Shown here in pieces: positions 37,459-49,244 of a stretch of DNA of 64,000 nt. The DNA is from Enterococcus innesii (lineage in GTDB: Bacteria; Bacillota; Bacilli; Lactobacillales; Enterococcaceae). The stretch is taken from assembly GCA_018982785.1 (NCBI GenBank), contig JAHHEN010000003.1:496001-560000 (forward strand). The letters are read 5' to 3'. Within the stretch, counting starts at the first letter, position 1, and every line of letters begins with the position of its first letter. The translations under genes and the position numbers were made by a program. The notes beneath the pieces are model-generated. The model was not told the DNA's origin and did no database searches. It saw only the letters and a list, made by a program, of their open reading frames with translations.

Positions 37459-38106
37459 CTATGAGCGGACAGCCCAACGCCGTTCCAAGTAAACCATCAA
37501 ATAAGACAATGGCAGGGTGATAATCAAATAGAAAAGACCAACAATGATATAGGTATCAAATGTATTGAAGGTCTCGCTTGCGATCAAATCCCCTTGATAC
37601 ATGATATCTAATCCTGCGACCATCGCTAAAATTGAGGAGTTTTTGACGAGGTTAATAAATTGATTGCCTAGTGGCGGCACAACGATTTTAAATGCTTGAG
37701 GCAAAATAATGTAGCGCATCGCTTGACTATAAGTAAAGCCAGAAGACAAGGAAGCTTCCATCTGTCCTTTAGGAACCGTTTGGATCCCTGAACGGATCGT
37801 CTCGGCGATAAATGCCGATGTATAGATCGTTAAACCAATCGTTCCAGCTTGAAATCCGTCAAAAGAGACCCAATACATTGGCACAACAACATAAAAGAAC
37901 ATCACGATGATCAATAAGGGAATATTTCTAAAAAACTCGACATATGCTTTGGCGATCCCTTTGATGAAGCGATTGTCTGACAACTGAAAAATTGCCATTA
38001 AAGTTCCGATCAAAAGGCTAAAAAACAGTGCGATCAAACTCGCCATGACTGTATATTTAAAGCCTTCAATAAACTGACCGGTATAGGTTTGAAATAATTC
38101 AACCAT
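37459..38106 (-). CDS. Polar amino-acid ABC transporter permease (first)
   Basis: 215 residues, HisMQ/GlnP family, with AGGAGG before ATG 38106. Signatures are FFRNIPLLIIVMFFYVVVP, AETIRSGIQTVPKGQMEAS and the EAA-like loop FTYSQAMRYIILPQAFKIVV. It pairs with the downstream paralog in a heterodimeric channel. The two permeases are clearly related but not near-identical, so this is an old duplication. Confidence 0.92.
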   Translation of the reverse strand: MVELFQTYTGQFIEGFKYTVMASLIALFFSLLIGTLMAIFQLSDNRFIKGIAKAYVEFFRNIPLLIIVMFFYVVVPMYWVSFDGFQAGTIGLTIYTSAFIAETIRSGIQTVPKGQMEASLSSGFTYSQAMRYIILPQAFKIVVPPLGNQFINLVKNSSILAMVAGLDIMYQGDLIASETFNTFDTYIIVGLFYLIITLPLSYLMVYLERRWAVRS

Positions 38107-38117
38107 TCAGTTTCCTC

Positions 38118-38929
38118 CTAATCTACTTTTCCTGATTCGTCTTCAGGGAACCATTTGTTGTAAATCTCATCATAGGTTCCATCTTCACGCATTTCCCGCA
38201 AGGCTTGATTGACAGCATCTAGAAATGGTTTTTGACCTTTGTTGATGGCAATCCCATAAGGCTCTTCGGTAAATGTTTCGCCAACTAAATGATAATTAGG
38301 ATTTTCACTCGCCATCCCTAATAGGATTGCGTTATCCGTAGTCATAGCATCCCCTTGTCCTGATTGCAAAGCAGTAAAGGCTTCTGCATAATTTTCAAGT
38401 TCTAGGATTTGCGCTTCTGGTGCAGCCTCACGAATGTTTACAGCTGACGTAGAGCCTTTCACGACCAATACAGTGGTGTCTGCGGTCAAATCTTCAATCC
38501 CTTGGATTGGACTATCTTTTGCGACCAATAAAGATTGTCCTGCATCAAAATAAACATCCGAAAAGTCAACTTGCTTTTTACGCTCTTCCGTGATGGTCAT
38601 CGTTGCGATGATCGCATCGATATTGCCGTTTTTCAAAAGCGGAATCCGAGTTTTTGAGGTAACTTCAACAAAAATTGCATTGCCATCACGCCCTAAGATT
38701 TTTTCAGTGATCGCACGAGCGATATCAATATCAAAGCCACGCACTTCTCTAGTCGCGATATCCATCAACCCAAATAGACGGGTATCGTTTTTTACGCCCC
38801 AAACGATCTGATTCGTCTCTTTGCTGTTTTCTAAAATATCAATATCTGCGGCACTTTGTCCTTTACAACCTGAGAAAGTCACAAGGGCAAAGGCTAAAAC
38901 TAGAAAAGAAAAATTTTTTTCTTTTTCAT
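38118..38929 (-). CDS. Amino-acid ABC transporter substrate-binding lipoprotein (N-terminal frameshift)
   Basis: SBP family 3. The mature part reads QIVWGVKNDTRLFGLMDIATREVRGFDIDIARAI..., with ATMTITEERKKQVDFSDVYFDAG and GIAINKGQKPF typical of glutamine/glutamate binders. In the given sequence only codons from about 38882 are open. Upstream, ATG 38929 with GAGGA lies in the wrong frame. One A added to the A5 run (38922-38926) gives MKKEKNFSFLVLAFALVTF followed by SGC, a proper lipoprotein signal. It captures substrate outside and delivers it to the permeases. Confidence 0.87.
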
Positions 38930-38947
38930 ATAGGTTCCTCCTGTCGC

Positions 38948-39685
38948 TTAATGATTTGTGACTTTGCTCAAGAATTGTTTTGCACGCTCGTCCCTTGGTG
39001 CGTCAAAGAATCCATCGACATCCCGTCGATCTTCTAGCACTTGGCCTTCTGCCATAAAGACGATTCGATCTGCTACTTCACGAGCAAAGCTCATTTCATG
39101 GGTAACGACAATCATGGACATTCCTTCACTGGCGATTTTTTTCATGACATCTAGTACATCGCCAATCATTTCTGGGTCCAATGCTGAAGTTGGCTCATCA
39201 AAAAGCAGCATCTCTGGTTTCATCGCAAGGCCTCGGGCAATTGCGACCCGCTGCTGTTGTCCACCGGATAACATAGACGGATAAGAATCTTTTTTATCCA
39301 ACATCCCAACTCGATCAAGTAGTTTTTCCGCCAAATTGATGGCTTCTTGCTCATTTTGTTTTAATACTTTAATCGGCGCTAACGTAATGTTTTCTAACAC
39401 GGTTTTGTTTGGATACAAGTTAAAATGTTGAAACACCATACCAATGTTTTTTCTAACTTCTGTCATTTTGACATCTTTATCAAATAAGTTCTTGCCGTTG
39501 ACTAACAATTGACCACCTGAAATGGTTTCTAGTCCATTAATTGTACGGAGCATTGTACTTTTACCAGAACCTGAAGGTCCGATAACAACAACGACCTCAC
39601 CTTTTTCAAATTCAAGGTTGATGTTTTTTAATGCATGGAACTTTCCGTAATATTTCTCTACGTTCTTAAATTCGATCATTGCCAT
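38948..39685 (-). CDS. glnQ: Polar amino-acid ABC transporter ATP-binding protein
   Basis: 245 residues, with AGGAG before ATG 39685. Walker A is GPSGSGKSTM, the signature is LSGGQQQRVAIARGLAM, Walker B is MLLFDEPTSALDP, and the switch histidine is in VVTHEM. NGLETISGG and VFQHFNLYPNKTVLENI are typical of the HisP/GlnQ group. It drives uptake through the two permeases encoded downstream. First gene of the four-gene operon. Confidence 0.95.
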   Translation of the reverse strand: MAMIEFKNVEKYYGKFHALKNINLEFEKGEVVVVIGPSGSGKSTMLRTINGLETISGGQLLVNGKNLFDKDVKMTEVRKNIGMVFQHFNLYPNKTVLENITLAPIKVLKQNEQEAINLAEKLLDRVGMLDKKDSYPSMLSGGQQQRVAIARGLAMKPEMLLFDEPTSALDPEMIGDVLDVMKKIASEGMSMIVVTHEMSFAREVADRIVFMAEGQVLEDRRDVDGFFDAPRDERAKQFLSKVTNH

Positions 39686-39744
39686 TGATTCACACTCCTA
39701 GCTATTTTTAAAATTAAATGAGTAAATGGAAAGATTTGATTCAT

Positions 39745-39774
39745 ATTATAGCCCAATCTTTTTTCATTTGTAAA
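39745..39774 (-). promoter_or_regulatory. Promoter of the amino-acid ABC operon
   Basis: Minus strand TTTACA, 18 bp, TATAAT, about 50 bases upstream of the ATPase start. Confidence 0.7.
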
Positions 39775-39890
39775 GGTGCTTTTCCAATGTTCCCCCCTTA
39801 TTTCTGAAAAGACAAGTGCTATTTTACTTTGATGTGAGGTTTTTGTCCATGAAAATTTTTCTAACCTCGACAGATCACAAGGAGAACCTG

Positions 39891-40956
<1,066 letters not shown>

Positions 40957-40958
<2 letters not shown>

Positions 40959-40987
40959 AAAAATAAGCCTTAGCGGCTTATTTTTTT
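40957..40987 (+). terminator. Terminator after trpS
   Basis: AATAAGCC / GGCTTATT stem followed by TTTTTTT, starting at the trpS stop codon. Confidence 0.88.
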
Positions 40988-41299
40988 GTTCACAAATCGA
41001 GAATACAATTTAATGCTAAACCTACGAGCACACTCTGTGTTAGGTTTCACGAGCAAACTTCATCCGCAGACCGATCCATTAGGCAACTTGATTTGATGCG
41101 ATTTCTTGCGAAAAAACCTAGAAAATTGCCCTAAAAATAACTTCGAAAATGCTGGTTAGAGAATCATTTTCTCAACCTTGACAGCGCTAAAAAAAGAACA
41201 GAACAAAAAAGCTGGATTGCCTTTGATAGTGAGATACTTTACGGCTCCAACCCAACTCCTAACATTTTTGCGTCATCTGAACATCTATTATAATAGTAG
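40988..41299. other. Gene-free spacer between trpS and pheT, with short internal repeats
   Basis: About 310 bases without a supportable gene. Small repeated or paired elements are visible: AAACCTA / TAGGTTT near 41019-41048, the word ACGAGCA twice nearby, and AACCTAG near 41127. A TATAAT (41289-41294) lies just before the pheT terminator but faces no gene. I recognise no known RNA or repeat family. Confidence 0.4.
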
Positions 41300-41345
41300 A
41301 AAACGTTCCCCACCTTCATTTTTTTCAAGGTGGGGAACGTTTTTC
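41300..41345 (-). terminator. Terminator after pheST
   Basis: AAAACGTTCCCCACCTT / AAGGTGGGGAACGTTTTT, a 16-bp perfect stem with a T tract on the minus strand. Confidence 0.93.
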
Positions 41346-41356
41346 TTCATATTCTA

Positions 41357-43775
41357 TTAGCGGATTTCTGCTTGAACTTTTTCTTCTAAGTTACGAGTAA
41401 TTTTCGCTATTGCTTGATTGATCTCTTCATCCGTCAGGGTAGCTTCTGGATTGCTAAAGGTCAGGCTGTACCCTAATGATTTTTTGCCTGCTTCGATGTT
41501 TTTCCCTTGATAAACATCGAATAAGCGAATATCAATTAAGAAGCGACCGGCACTTTCGCGAATGATCTCCATCACGGACTGGTTATCGATCCTTTCATCA
41601 AGTAAGAGTGCCATATCCCGCGTTACTGATGGGAACTTAGAAACTGGTTGATAGACCAATTGTTCTGTTTTCGCTGCTAACAGTTGATCTAAGTTCAATT
41701 CAGCAACATAGGTTTCACTCACTTCATAATCTTTGGCGATCGATGGGTGGACTTGTCCCAAGAAGCCGATTTCTTGGTCATCTAGCAGGATCATTGCCGT
41801 ACGGCCAGGATGCATCTCTTTGATAGCTGCCGTTTTTTGATAACGAATACGGTCGGTTAATGCCAACGAATCAAATAGATTTTCTAAAATGCCTTTTAAA
41901 TGGAAGAAATCAACTTTTTGAGCTTGGGTTTGCCAGTCTTTCTCATAGATATTTCCTGTCAAAGCTAGCCCCAAGTGATTGACTTCTGTTGGCAGCTCGT
42001 GTTTACTGTCGCCTGTCTGATAAAAGACGCGACCAATTTCATACAAAGCAACACGATTGTTTTTACGTGCCAAGTTGTACGCAACGTCGTCTAACAAACC
42101 TGAAATCAGATTCAAGCGCAAGACGGCACGCTCTTCGGTCATTGGCCAATCCAATCGAGTCACTTGGCTCGATTTATCCGTAAATTGTTGTGCCTTCTCT
42201 TCCGTTGTCAAAGCATAGCTGATGGCTTCACTGACCCCGTTGCCTTCCAATAGCGTCCGAACTTCTCTAGTCAGACGTTGCGCTTTGGTTAGATGACCGG
42301 CAACCGTTTCTCCTTGCGGTAAAGTCGATGGCAAACGATCATAACCGTAAATACGCGCCACTTCTTCAATGATATCTGCTTCGATCGTAATATCCCAACG
42401 ACGAGGTGGGACAGAAACAATATAGCTGTCTGCTTCTTGACGATGACCAAAGCCTAATGCATCAAAGATTTCTTGCACTTCTTCATCAGTGATTTCTGTG
42501 CCTAAATAGCTATTGATTCGAGCTAAAGTGATTGTAACCTCAACAGGTTCTACTGCTACTTGGGAACCTATTACTGCCCCTTTTAAGACCGTTCCACCAG
42601 CAAGTTCCGCAATCAGTGCTGCTGCTGCATCACAAGCTTTTGCAACCGTGGCTTGGTTGATCCCTTTTTCAAAACGAGCGGAGGATTCGCTTCTTAAATT
42701 GAATTTCTTTGAGGTCAAACGAATCGCTAACGGATCGAACAAGGCCGCTTCTAAAGCGACTGTAGTCGTTTTTTCCGTGATTTCTGAATCAAGCCCTCCC
42801 ATGACGCCTGCGAGCGCAACGGGCGTGGTTCCGTTGGTGATAACGATGTCTTCTGGGGAAAGCTGACGTGTTTCTCCATCTAAAGTCACCAAACTTTCAT
42901 TTTCTTTACCACGACGGACAAGTATTTCTTTGCTGTCGAGCTTTTGATAATCAAAGGCATGCAATGGTTGGCCAAATAATAGTAAGATATAATTCGTCAC
43001 GTCCACGACATTGTTGATTGGACGAATACCTTCATTCATCAAGCGATTTTGCAACCATTGTGGACTTGGGGCGATCGTTACACCATCAATGATTCGAATT
43101 TGGTAGGCGGGTGCATCTGTTGCTTCAGTGACCTTCACCTGAATTTTATCGGCAGCAGCTACTTCACTTTCAGTAAGCGAAATTTCAGGAAACTTCGGTG
43201 TTTGGCGATAGATCGCACCGACTTCATAAGCAACCCCCGCATGCTCAACGCATCCGCACGATTCGGAGTGATCGACAATTCGATAATGTGATCATCCATA
43301 TCCAGATAAGGAAAAACCGGTGATCCTGGTTCTGCTTCTGCTGGTAAATAATAGATTCCTTCCGCGTATTCTTTGGGAATCACGCTATCGGCATATCCCA
43401 ACTCTTGCAACGAACAAATCATGCCGTTGGAAACTTCTCCCCGCATCTTGCCCTTTTTTATTTTTACATTGCCCGCGATTCGAGAGCCTGGTAATGCCAC
43501 GATGACTTTGATGCCGCTTTTGACATTCGGCGCACCGCAAACGATCTGTGAATCTTCATCCTCGCCAATATTTACTTGGCAAATCGATAGATGGTCAGAG
43601 TCCGGATGCGGTCGGCAGTCGGTCACTTCTCCGACAACGATTTTTTTAAGCCTTCTTCAGGCACGTCAATACCTTCGACTTCGATCCCCGTCACTGACAT
43701 TTTATCCGCCAGCTCTTTGGGTGTGATCTCAGACAGATCAAGGTATTCATTTAACCATTTATATGATACTAACAT
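41357..43775 (-). CDS. pheT: Phenylalanyl-tRNA synthetase beta subunit (two frameshifts)
   Basis: About 806 residues from ATG 43775 ([19 protein letters not shown]), directly after the pheS stop. Domains in order: the EMAP/OB-like tRNA-binding region ([21 protein letters not shown]), B3/B4 editing ([16 protein letters not shown] onward), B5, and the ferredoxin-fold anticodon domain at the end ([16 protein letters not shown]). One A is missing in the A7 run at 43641-43647 ([10 protein letters not shown] when repaired), and one G in the G5 run at 43234-43238 ([15 protein letters not shown]). Both join the pieces without other change. Confidence 0.94.
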
Positions 43776-44822
43776 TTATTGTTCCCCCTTGAACTGGCGA
43801 ATAAAACGCACATCATTTTGATAGAATTGGCGAATGTCGTTCACGCCGTAGCGCAGCATTGCCACTCGGTCAGGACCTAAACCAAAAGCAAATCCCGAAT
43901 ATTGGGTTGGATCAATCCCTGACATTTCTAAGACGTTAGGATGGACCATTCCGGCACCAAGGATCTCGATCCAGCCAGTTTGTTTACAAACATTACATCC
44001 GGCACCACCGCACTTGAAGCAACTGACATCGACTTCGACCGATGGTTCTGTGAAAGGGAAATAGCTTGGTCGCAAGCGAATTTGGCGATCTTCCCCAAAC
44101 ATTTTTTGCATCATGACTTCTAAGGTTCCTTTTAAGTCACCCATCGTAATATTTTTATCGATTACCAATCCTTCAATTTGATGGAATTGGTGGCTATGGG
44201 TCGCATCATCTGTATCACGACGGAAAACTTTCCCGGGAGAGATCATCCGTAACGGCCCTTTTGAAAAATCATGGGTCTCCATTGTTCTCGCTTGAACGGG
44301 TGATGTATGGGTTCGAATCAACACTTCCTCTGAAATATAAAAGGTGTCCTGCATGTCTCTGGCAGGATGATCTTTTGGCAGATTCATCCGCTCGAAGTTG
44401 TAATGATCTTTTTTCCACTTCATAGCCTTCAACGACTTGGTAGCCCATACCAACAAAGATATCTTCGATTTCTTCCATGATTTGTGTCAGCACATGGCGA
44501 GTTCCTCGGTCCATCTTTTTACCAGGCAACGTCACGTCGATGGATTCTTCAGCGAGGGCTTTTTCCAAGTTTGCTGCTTCGATAGACGTCTTGGCTTCTT
44601 CGATCGCTTCTGTCAAAATATCACGAATCTCGTTGGCATAGCTCCCCACCTTCGGCCGTTCTTCCGCAGAAAGATCTTTCATCCCCCGTAGAACTTCAGT
44701 GATGGGTCCTTTTTTCCAAGCACTTCCACTCGAATTTGATTCAAGTCGTTCATGGTTGGACTTTCTTTGATTTTAAGCAATGTCGTTTCCTTCAATGCTT
44801 CTAATTTTTCTTGTAAAGACAT
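43776..44822 (-). CDS. pheS: Phenylalanyl-tRNA synthetase alpha subunit (two frameshifts)
   Basis: About 348 residues from ATG 44822, with GAAGGAGG upstream. The N-terminal coiled coil ([12 protein letters not shown]) precedes the class II core: motif 2 region [19 protein letters not shown], and motif 3 [17 protein letters not shown]. One A is missing in the A6 run at 44710-44715 ([15 protein letters not shown] when repaired). At 44409-44414 one A appears in excess ([14 protein letters not shown] when removed). The gene is expressed behind a T-box leader and coupled to pheT. Confidence 0.94.
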
Positions 44823-44899
44823 GTGTTTCCTCCTTCTATACTGTGAATAGTGTAAGAATAACAAGACTGGATTGACTGAATAAAGGGAATATCATTCAT

Positions 44900-45150
44900 T
44901 TAAAGACAAAAAAGACATCATCCCTTAAAAAAGGAACGACGTCTCGTGTTACCATCCTCATTCGCGAAAAAACCGCGCACTCACTTCGGCTAACGACAGC
45001 AAAACTGCCGACTGACTGTAATCAGCAAGCTCCAGAAGTGAAATTCATTTTTCGAATGCAGGACTTGCTTTCAGTCTGTGACAAGTCTCCCTTTTTCTGA
45101 TTCAGCCAAATTACTAGTTTCTATCAACGCTTTTTAACTATTCATTTAAG
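44900..45150 (-). promoter_or_regulatory. T-box leader of pheST (tRNA-Phe responsive)
   Basis: The untranslated leader of about 250 bases carries an AGGATGGTAACACG sequence (44945-44958), a variant of the T-box AGGGTGGNACCGCG that pairs with an uncharged tRNA acceptor end. Immediately downstream is a terminator: GACGTCGTTCC paired with GGGATGATGTC and a T6 tract. The upstream part is hairpin-rich (stem I), as expected. Uncharged tRNA-Phe would favour read-through. The specifier codon is probably a TTC in the AATTTCACTTCTGG segment, but I cannot fold it to prove that. Confidence 0.85.
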
Positions 45151-45153
45151 GTT

Positions 45154-45182
45154 AGTTTACCTAATTTCTGGTGAGAAATCAA
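45154..45182 (-). promoter_or_regulatory. Promoter of the T-box-pheST transcript
   Basis: Minus strand TTGATT, 17 bp, TAAACT. The -35 overlaps the stop codon of the HxlR-family gene. Confidence 0.7.
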
Positions 45183-45501
45183 CTGCATTCTTCCTCACGT
45201 ACCCATGTTTCTGCCCAACGCTTCACACTCATCATACTCTTTTCAAGAGCAATACCTCTTGGCGTCAAGCAGTAAAGATTGTTTTCTTTGCAGACAATTT
45301 CTTCCCGCTCTAATTCTTTCAAGCGTTCGACTAACACCCGATCACTCACTTGAGGAATCTTGTTTGCTAACTCAACAAATCTTTGTTTGCCGTCTTCAAG
45401 AAGGACATCCCAATGATCAAGCCGTTCCACTTTTTGCCTAAAATAGAAAAAGCTTTTTCAAATTTAGGACAAAGGGCATAATCCGATTCTACTTTTATCA
45501 T
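45179..45501 (-). CDS. HxlR family transcriptional regulator (frameshifted)
   Basis: Repaired length about 107 residues from ATG 45501 (MIKVESDYALCPKFEKAF), with AGAGGTG upstream. The winged helix reads RFVELANKIPQVSDRVLVERLKELE. The conserved N-terminal cysteine (ALCPKF), used as a thiol or electrophile sensor in several HxlR proteins, is present. The frame breaks at GGG 45409-45411 in the segment between KKWNGLII and DVLLEDGKQRF. HxlR regulators respond to aldehydes, quinones or disulfide stress. It follows addA on the same strand and has its own promoter with an inverted repeat. Confidence 0.82.
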
Positions 45502-45522
45502 TCTCCATCACCTCTTTTACCT

Positions 45523-45551
45523 ATTATAGCATATGACTTACGAATTGTAAG
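45523..45551 (-). promoter_or_regulatory. Promoter of the HxlR gene with probable autoregulatory operator
   Basis: The -10 TATAAT (with TGC before it, 45523-45528) is 17 bp from a -35 CTTACA (45546-45551). A 5-bp-arm palindrome, CTTAC-GAATT-GTAAG (45537-45551), covers that -35. TTAC/GTAA-type arms are usual for HxlR-family sites. Confidence 0.6.
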
Positions 45552-45568
45552 AAACTAGGATCGATCAG

Positions 45569-48500
45569 TTAGAATGACACGATCATCTTAGGTTTTAACA
45601 GCACTAAATAGGTCTGTTTCACTGGTTTGTTCAACGCTTTCTCCAATGCTTGGCAATAGAGTTTCAATTGACCATAATATCGTTCGCGCATTTTCTTTTC
45701 AATCTGAGCCTGACTACCGAAAACATCATCTGTTTTAAAGTCATACAAAATGATTTCATCCGCCAATTCAATATAGCCATCGATAATTCCGTGGATCAAA
45801 AGCGGCGCATCTGGTTCGTCAAACTCTTCAAAGATCGTATCAGCCTCTTTTAGCATCGAAAACGGTTGTTCCCGCTTCACCAAATCAGAGGATCGATTCA
45901 GCAATTCACCTAGTTCAGTTTGATAAAACCACAAAATGCTCGATCGGTCAATTTTTTGGCGATTTCTTCAGAAAAAAATTGCTTTTTCACGAGTTCAGCA
46001 ATCAGGAGCTCCAAAGTATCTTGATTTGGCGTCATTCCTAATGGGATCATTTGCAAAACCGTATGAGTTGCGGTCCCGATACTGCTGGCGAGAGGCTTCG
46101 TCTCTTGCAGAAATTTTGGTTTCGCCAATTCATCCTGTACGTAGCGATATTGCTGAGGATTCGTCTTCTCGGAAACCGACCGCCATTCCAACAAAGTGGT
46201 CTGTTGATCATCAGGATCATTATAGAGTCTTTTCAATTCTGATACAGATTGATAACTAGTCGTTTGGGTCGCTTTTTGATAAGGATAGCGATAGGCTAGG
46301 CGTTTCAAAAGATCATCGATATTGCTATCTGGCGCAAGCAATCGTTTAGGCTCCTCGACTGGCGCAAGGGTCTCTTGGACTTGTTGCGCGATCGTTTCTT
46401 GATTCCACCATGACAGACGAAAATGAGCAGGATGATCGATCGTCCGCTTGCGCTCTGACGCTTCAGAGAATACTGCTTCCATATCTGGATGGCGCATCAG
46501 GGTCCGTCCGACCCAATCCATCAAACTCCCCGGGCAACAAGGCGCAATGCAGGGTCAAGAACCATTTCGGCTTGCGTCAAGCCAGATTGCCACGTCTTAA
46601 AGGCATCCGCTTGATTTTTGTAGGAGCCCACTAAGAAAAGCTTCTGCTCTGCTCGTGTCAATGCTACGTACAATTTTCGCATTTCTTCTGATAAGGCTTT
46701 TTTCAAACGAACTTGCTTGATGGCTTGAAACGGCAGTGTCTCAAATTTAAGATTTTCTGTGGGTTCCACATATTGGATTCCAGCCCCCAGTTGTTCTTCA
46801 AAGATATAGCGTTTTTGAAAATCTTGGTAGTTAAAGAATTTTGTTGTATCCAATAAGAACACAACAGGGAATTCCAAGCCTTTACTTGCATGAACGGTCA
46901 TCACTCGAACGGCATCTTCTACAGGAGTAGCCACAGGCTCCGCCAAATCCTTGTTTTTTTCTTGCATTTTTTCGATGAAGCGTATGAATTGGTACAAACC
47001 ACGGAAACTGCTCTTTTCGTATTTTTCGGCTCTGTGGATCAATGCCACTAAATTTGCATAACGCTGCTGTCCTGCAGGAAGTCCCACAACATAATCCAAG
47101 TAAGCAGTATCTTCATAGATTTGCCAAAGCAAGGTCGGGATCGGCAGTCTGCGTGCTTCTTCTCGCCATTGATTTAGTTTAGCTAAAAACCCATCCACCG
47201 TTTGCCACAAGTTTGACGCTTCATGTTGACCATGATAATCCAATACTGCATCGTAGTAGTCGCCGGAACGATTGGCTAAACGGATTTCAGCTAATTGATC
47301 TTCTGTTAAGCCGACGATTGGCGAGCGCAAGACCGCCACAAGCGGGATGTCTTGGTACGGATTGTCAATGATTTGCAGCAAAGATACGACGGTTTGGATC
47401 TCCGTTGCCTGAAAATAGTTTTGAGCATCATTGACCGCCATCGGAATTCCAAACTGCTTAAAGACATCTAGGATAACAAGATTGTTTTTACGTGTGGGGG
47501 TCAACAAGACGATATCATTGTAAGTGATTGGTCGATTTGTTTTGGCTTTTTTGTCATAGATCATGAATTTTGATTCAATCAACTCTCGAATCTTCAATGC
47601 AGTAATCTGCATCTCACCTTCTGTTTTGTCATCGATCAATTGTTCTTCAGATTCATGCGCTTTTTCATATAACAAGAGCTCTGTGTCAAAGGCATCGCTT
47701 TCTGGAAAATGAAGAAAACCGGTAATCAAGGCTGCCGCCTCATCGTAAGGGATTTGGCCAACCCGTTCATCCATCAGCTGTTGAAATACTAGATTCGTAA
47801 AATCCAATACGTCGGAGCGAGAACGGAAATTTTCTGCTAAGACGATTCTCCGCCCACCATTCTCCGTTTCAAATGCCAAGTATTTTTCGATAAACAGCGT
47901 CGGATCTGCTAGTCGAAACGAATAGATCGACTGCTTCACATCCCCCACCATAAACATGTTGCCAGGGTTATGATCAACTTGTCTCACCCAATATAAAATT
48001 GCCTCTTGCAGCCGATTGACGTCTTGGTATTCATCGACTAAAACCTCTTCAAAGCGATCCCGATAATAGACCGACGCCTCACTTCCACTGCCGTCACCTT
48101 GTAAAATCTGCAAGGTGAAATGTTCCAAATCATTAAAGTCTAAACGGCCTTTTGAAAGCTTTCTTTCTTGAAATGCTTTCATAAACGCTTCGGTCATGGC
48201 CGCCATTTTCTCAACGACAGGTGCTGATCGATGAAGCAGTTCCATCATTTCAGCCGGCGGGTATGGAAAGGCCACTTTCAATTGCTCGACCAATTTTTTC
48301 GCATCATCTCGCAAAGGTTTAATTTCTTGGGAGAGTTCCTTTTGTTCTGGTTTGCGAAAAGCTGGGTAGCGACCAAAACGCAACACTTTGATCTGCTCAT
48401 AGAAGCCATCAACATCGTCTGCATCCAGCAGAGCCTTTAAGGTTTCCACCACTCCCAATTCGGTATTGATCAATAGTGCTGCTTTTTCCATCGCTTCATC

Positions 48501-49244
48501 AGAACGGGCATAGTCTTGCGCCGCCTGCAGCAAATGCGCCGCTGTCTTCAAATTTTCTTGCAAAGTCGGTTTGATTTGCGATTGGTACAGGATATTTTCA
48601 GCAAAGGTTTCTTTACCGACATAGTGATCACTTAGATGAGCTAGCCAGTTGACGGGATCCGGATTTGCTCGGGCAAAGTCATAAAGAGACAGGATCAGAT
48701 CCCCGACGCCTTCATCAGAACGATCACTAGAAAAATTTTCTGTCAAACGAAAGAAGGCTTCATCATTGTCTTCATATTGTTGATCTCTCAGCTGTGTCCA
48801 GATTTCTTCTTTCATCAATAAAATTTCGGTTTCATCGGTCATCATGCGGAAATTTGGATCTAAATCGATCAAATAATAAAAACGCCGAATCACCGTTAAA
48901 CAAAATGCATGCAAAGTAGAAATGTTAGCTGTCGGCAATAGCTGCAGCTGACGGACGAAGTGCTGGCGTTTTTGCTCATCACTTTCTTGGTTGATGGCTT
49001 GTTGCAATGCCGCTTGAATCCGTTCTTTCATTTCTCGAGCAGCTGCTTCGGTAAAGGTCACGATCAGTAAAGAATCGATCGTCGTTCCTGCTTTTAACTT
49101 TTCAATCACTCGCCGAACCAAAACGGTGGTTTTTCCTGAACCCGCTGAAGCGGAAACGAGGATATTATCCCCTTTATCAAAAATGGCTTGCCATTGGGTA
49201 TCCGTAAAGGTTTCATTTTGCGGTTTTAAAGGGATCTTACTCAT
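45569..49244 (-). CDS. addA: ATP-dependent helicase/nuclease subunit A (AddA/RexA; two frameshifts)
   Basis: About 1225 residues from ATG 49244, overlapping the addB stop by 8 bases. Motor motifs are SASAGSGKTTVLVRRV (Walker A, near residue 35), LLIVTFTEAAAREMK, VDEYQDVNRLQEAILY and MTVHASKGLEFPVVF. The RecB-type nuclease domain near the end has ILYDFKTDDVFG and YGQLKLYCQALEKAL. One G is missing in the G4 run at 46528-46531 (VARGSLMDWVGRTL when repaired), and one A in the A6 run at 45952-45957 (AKKIDRSSILWFYQ). With AddB it processes double-strand breaks for recombination. Confidence 0.93.
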
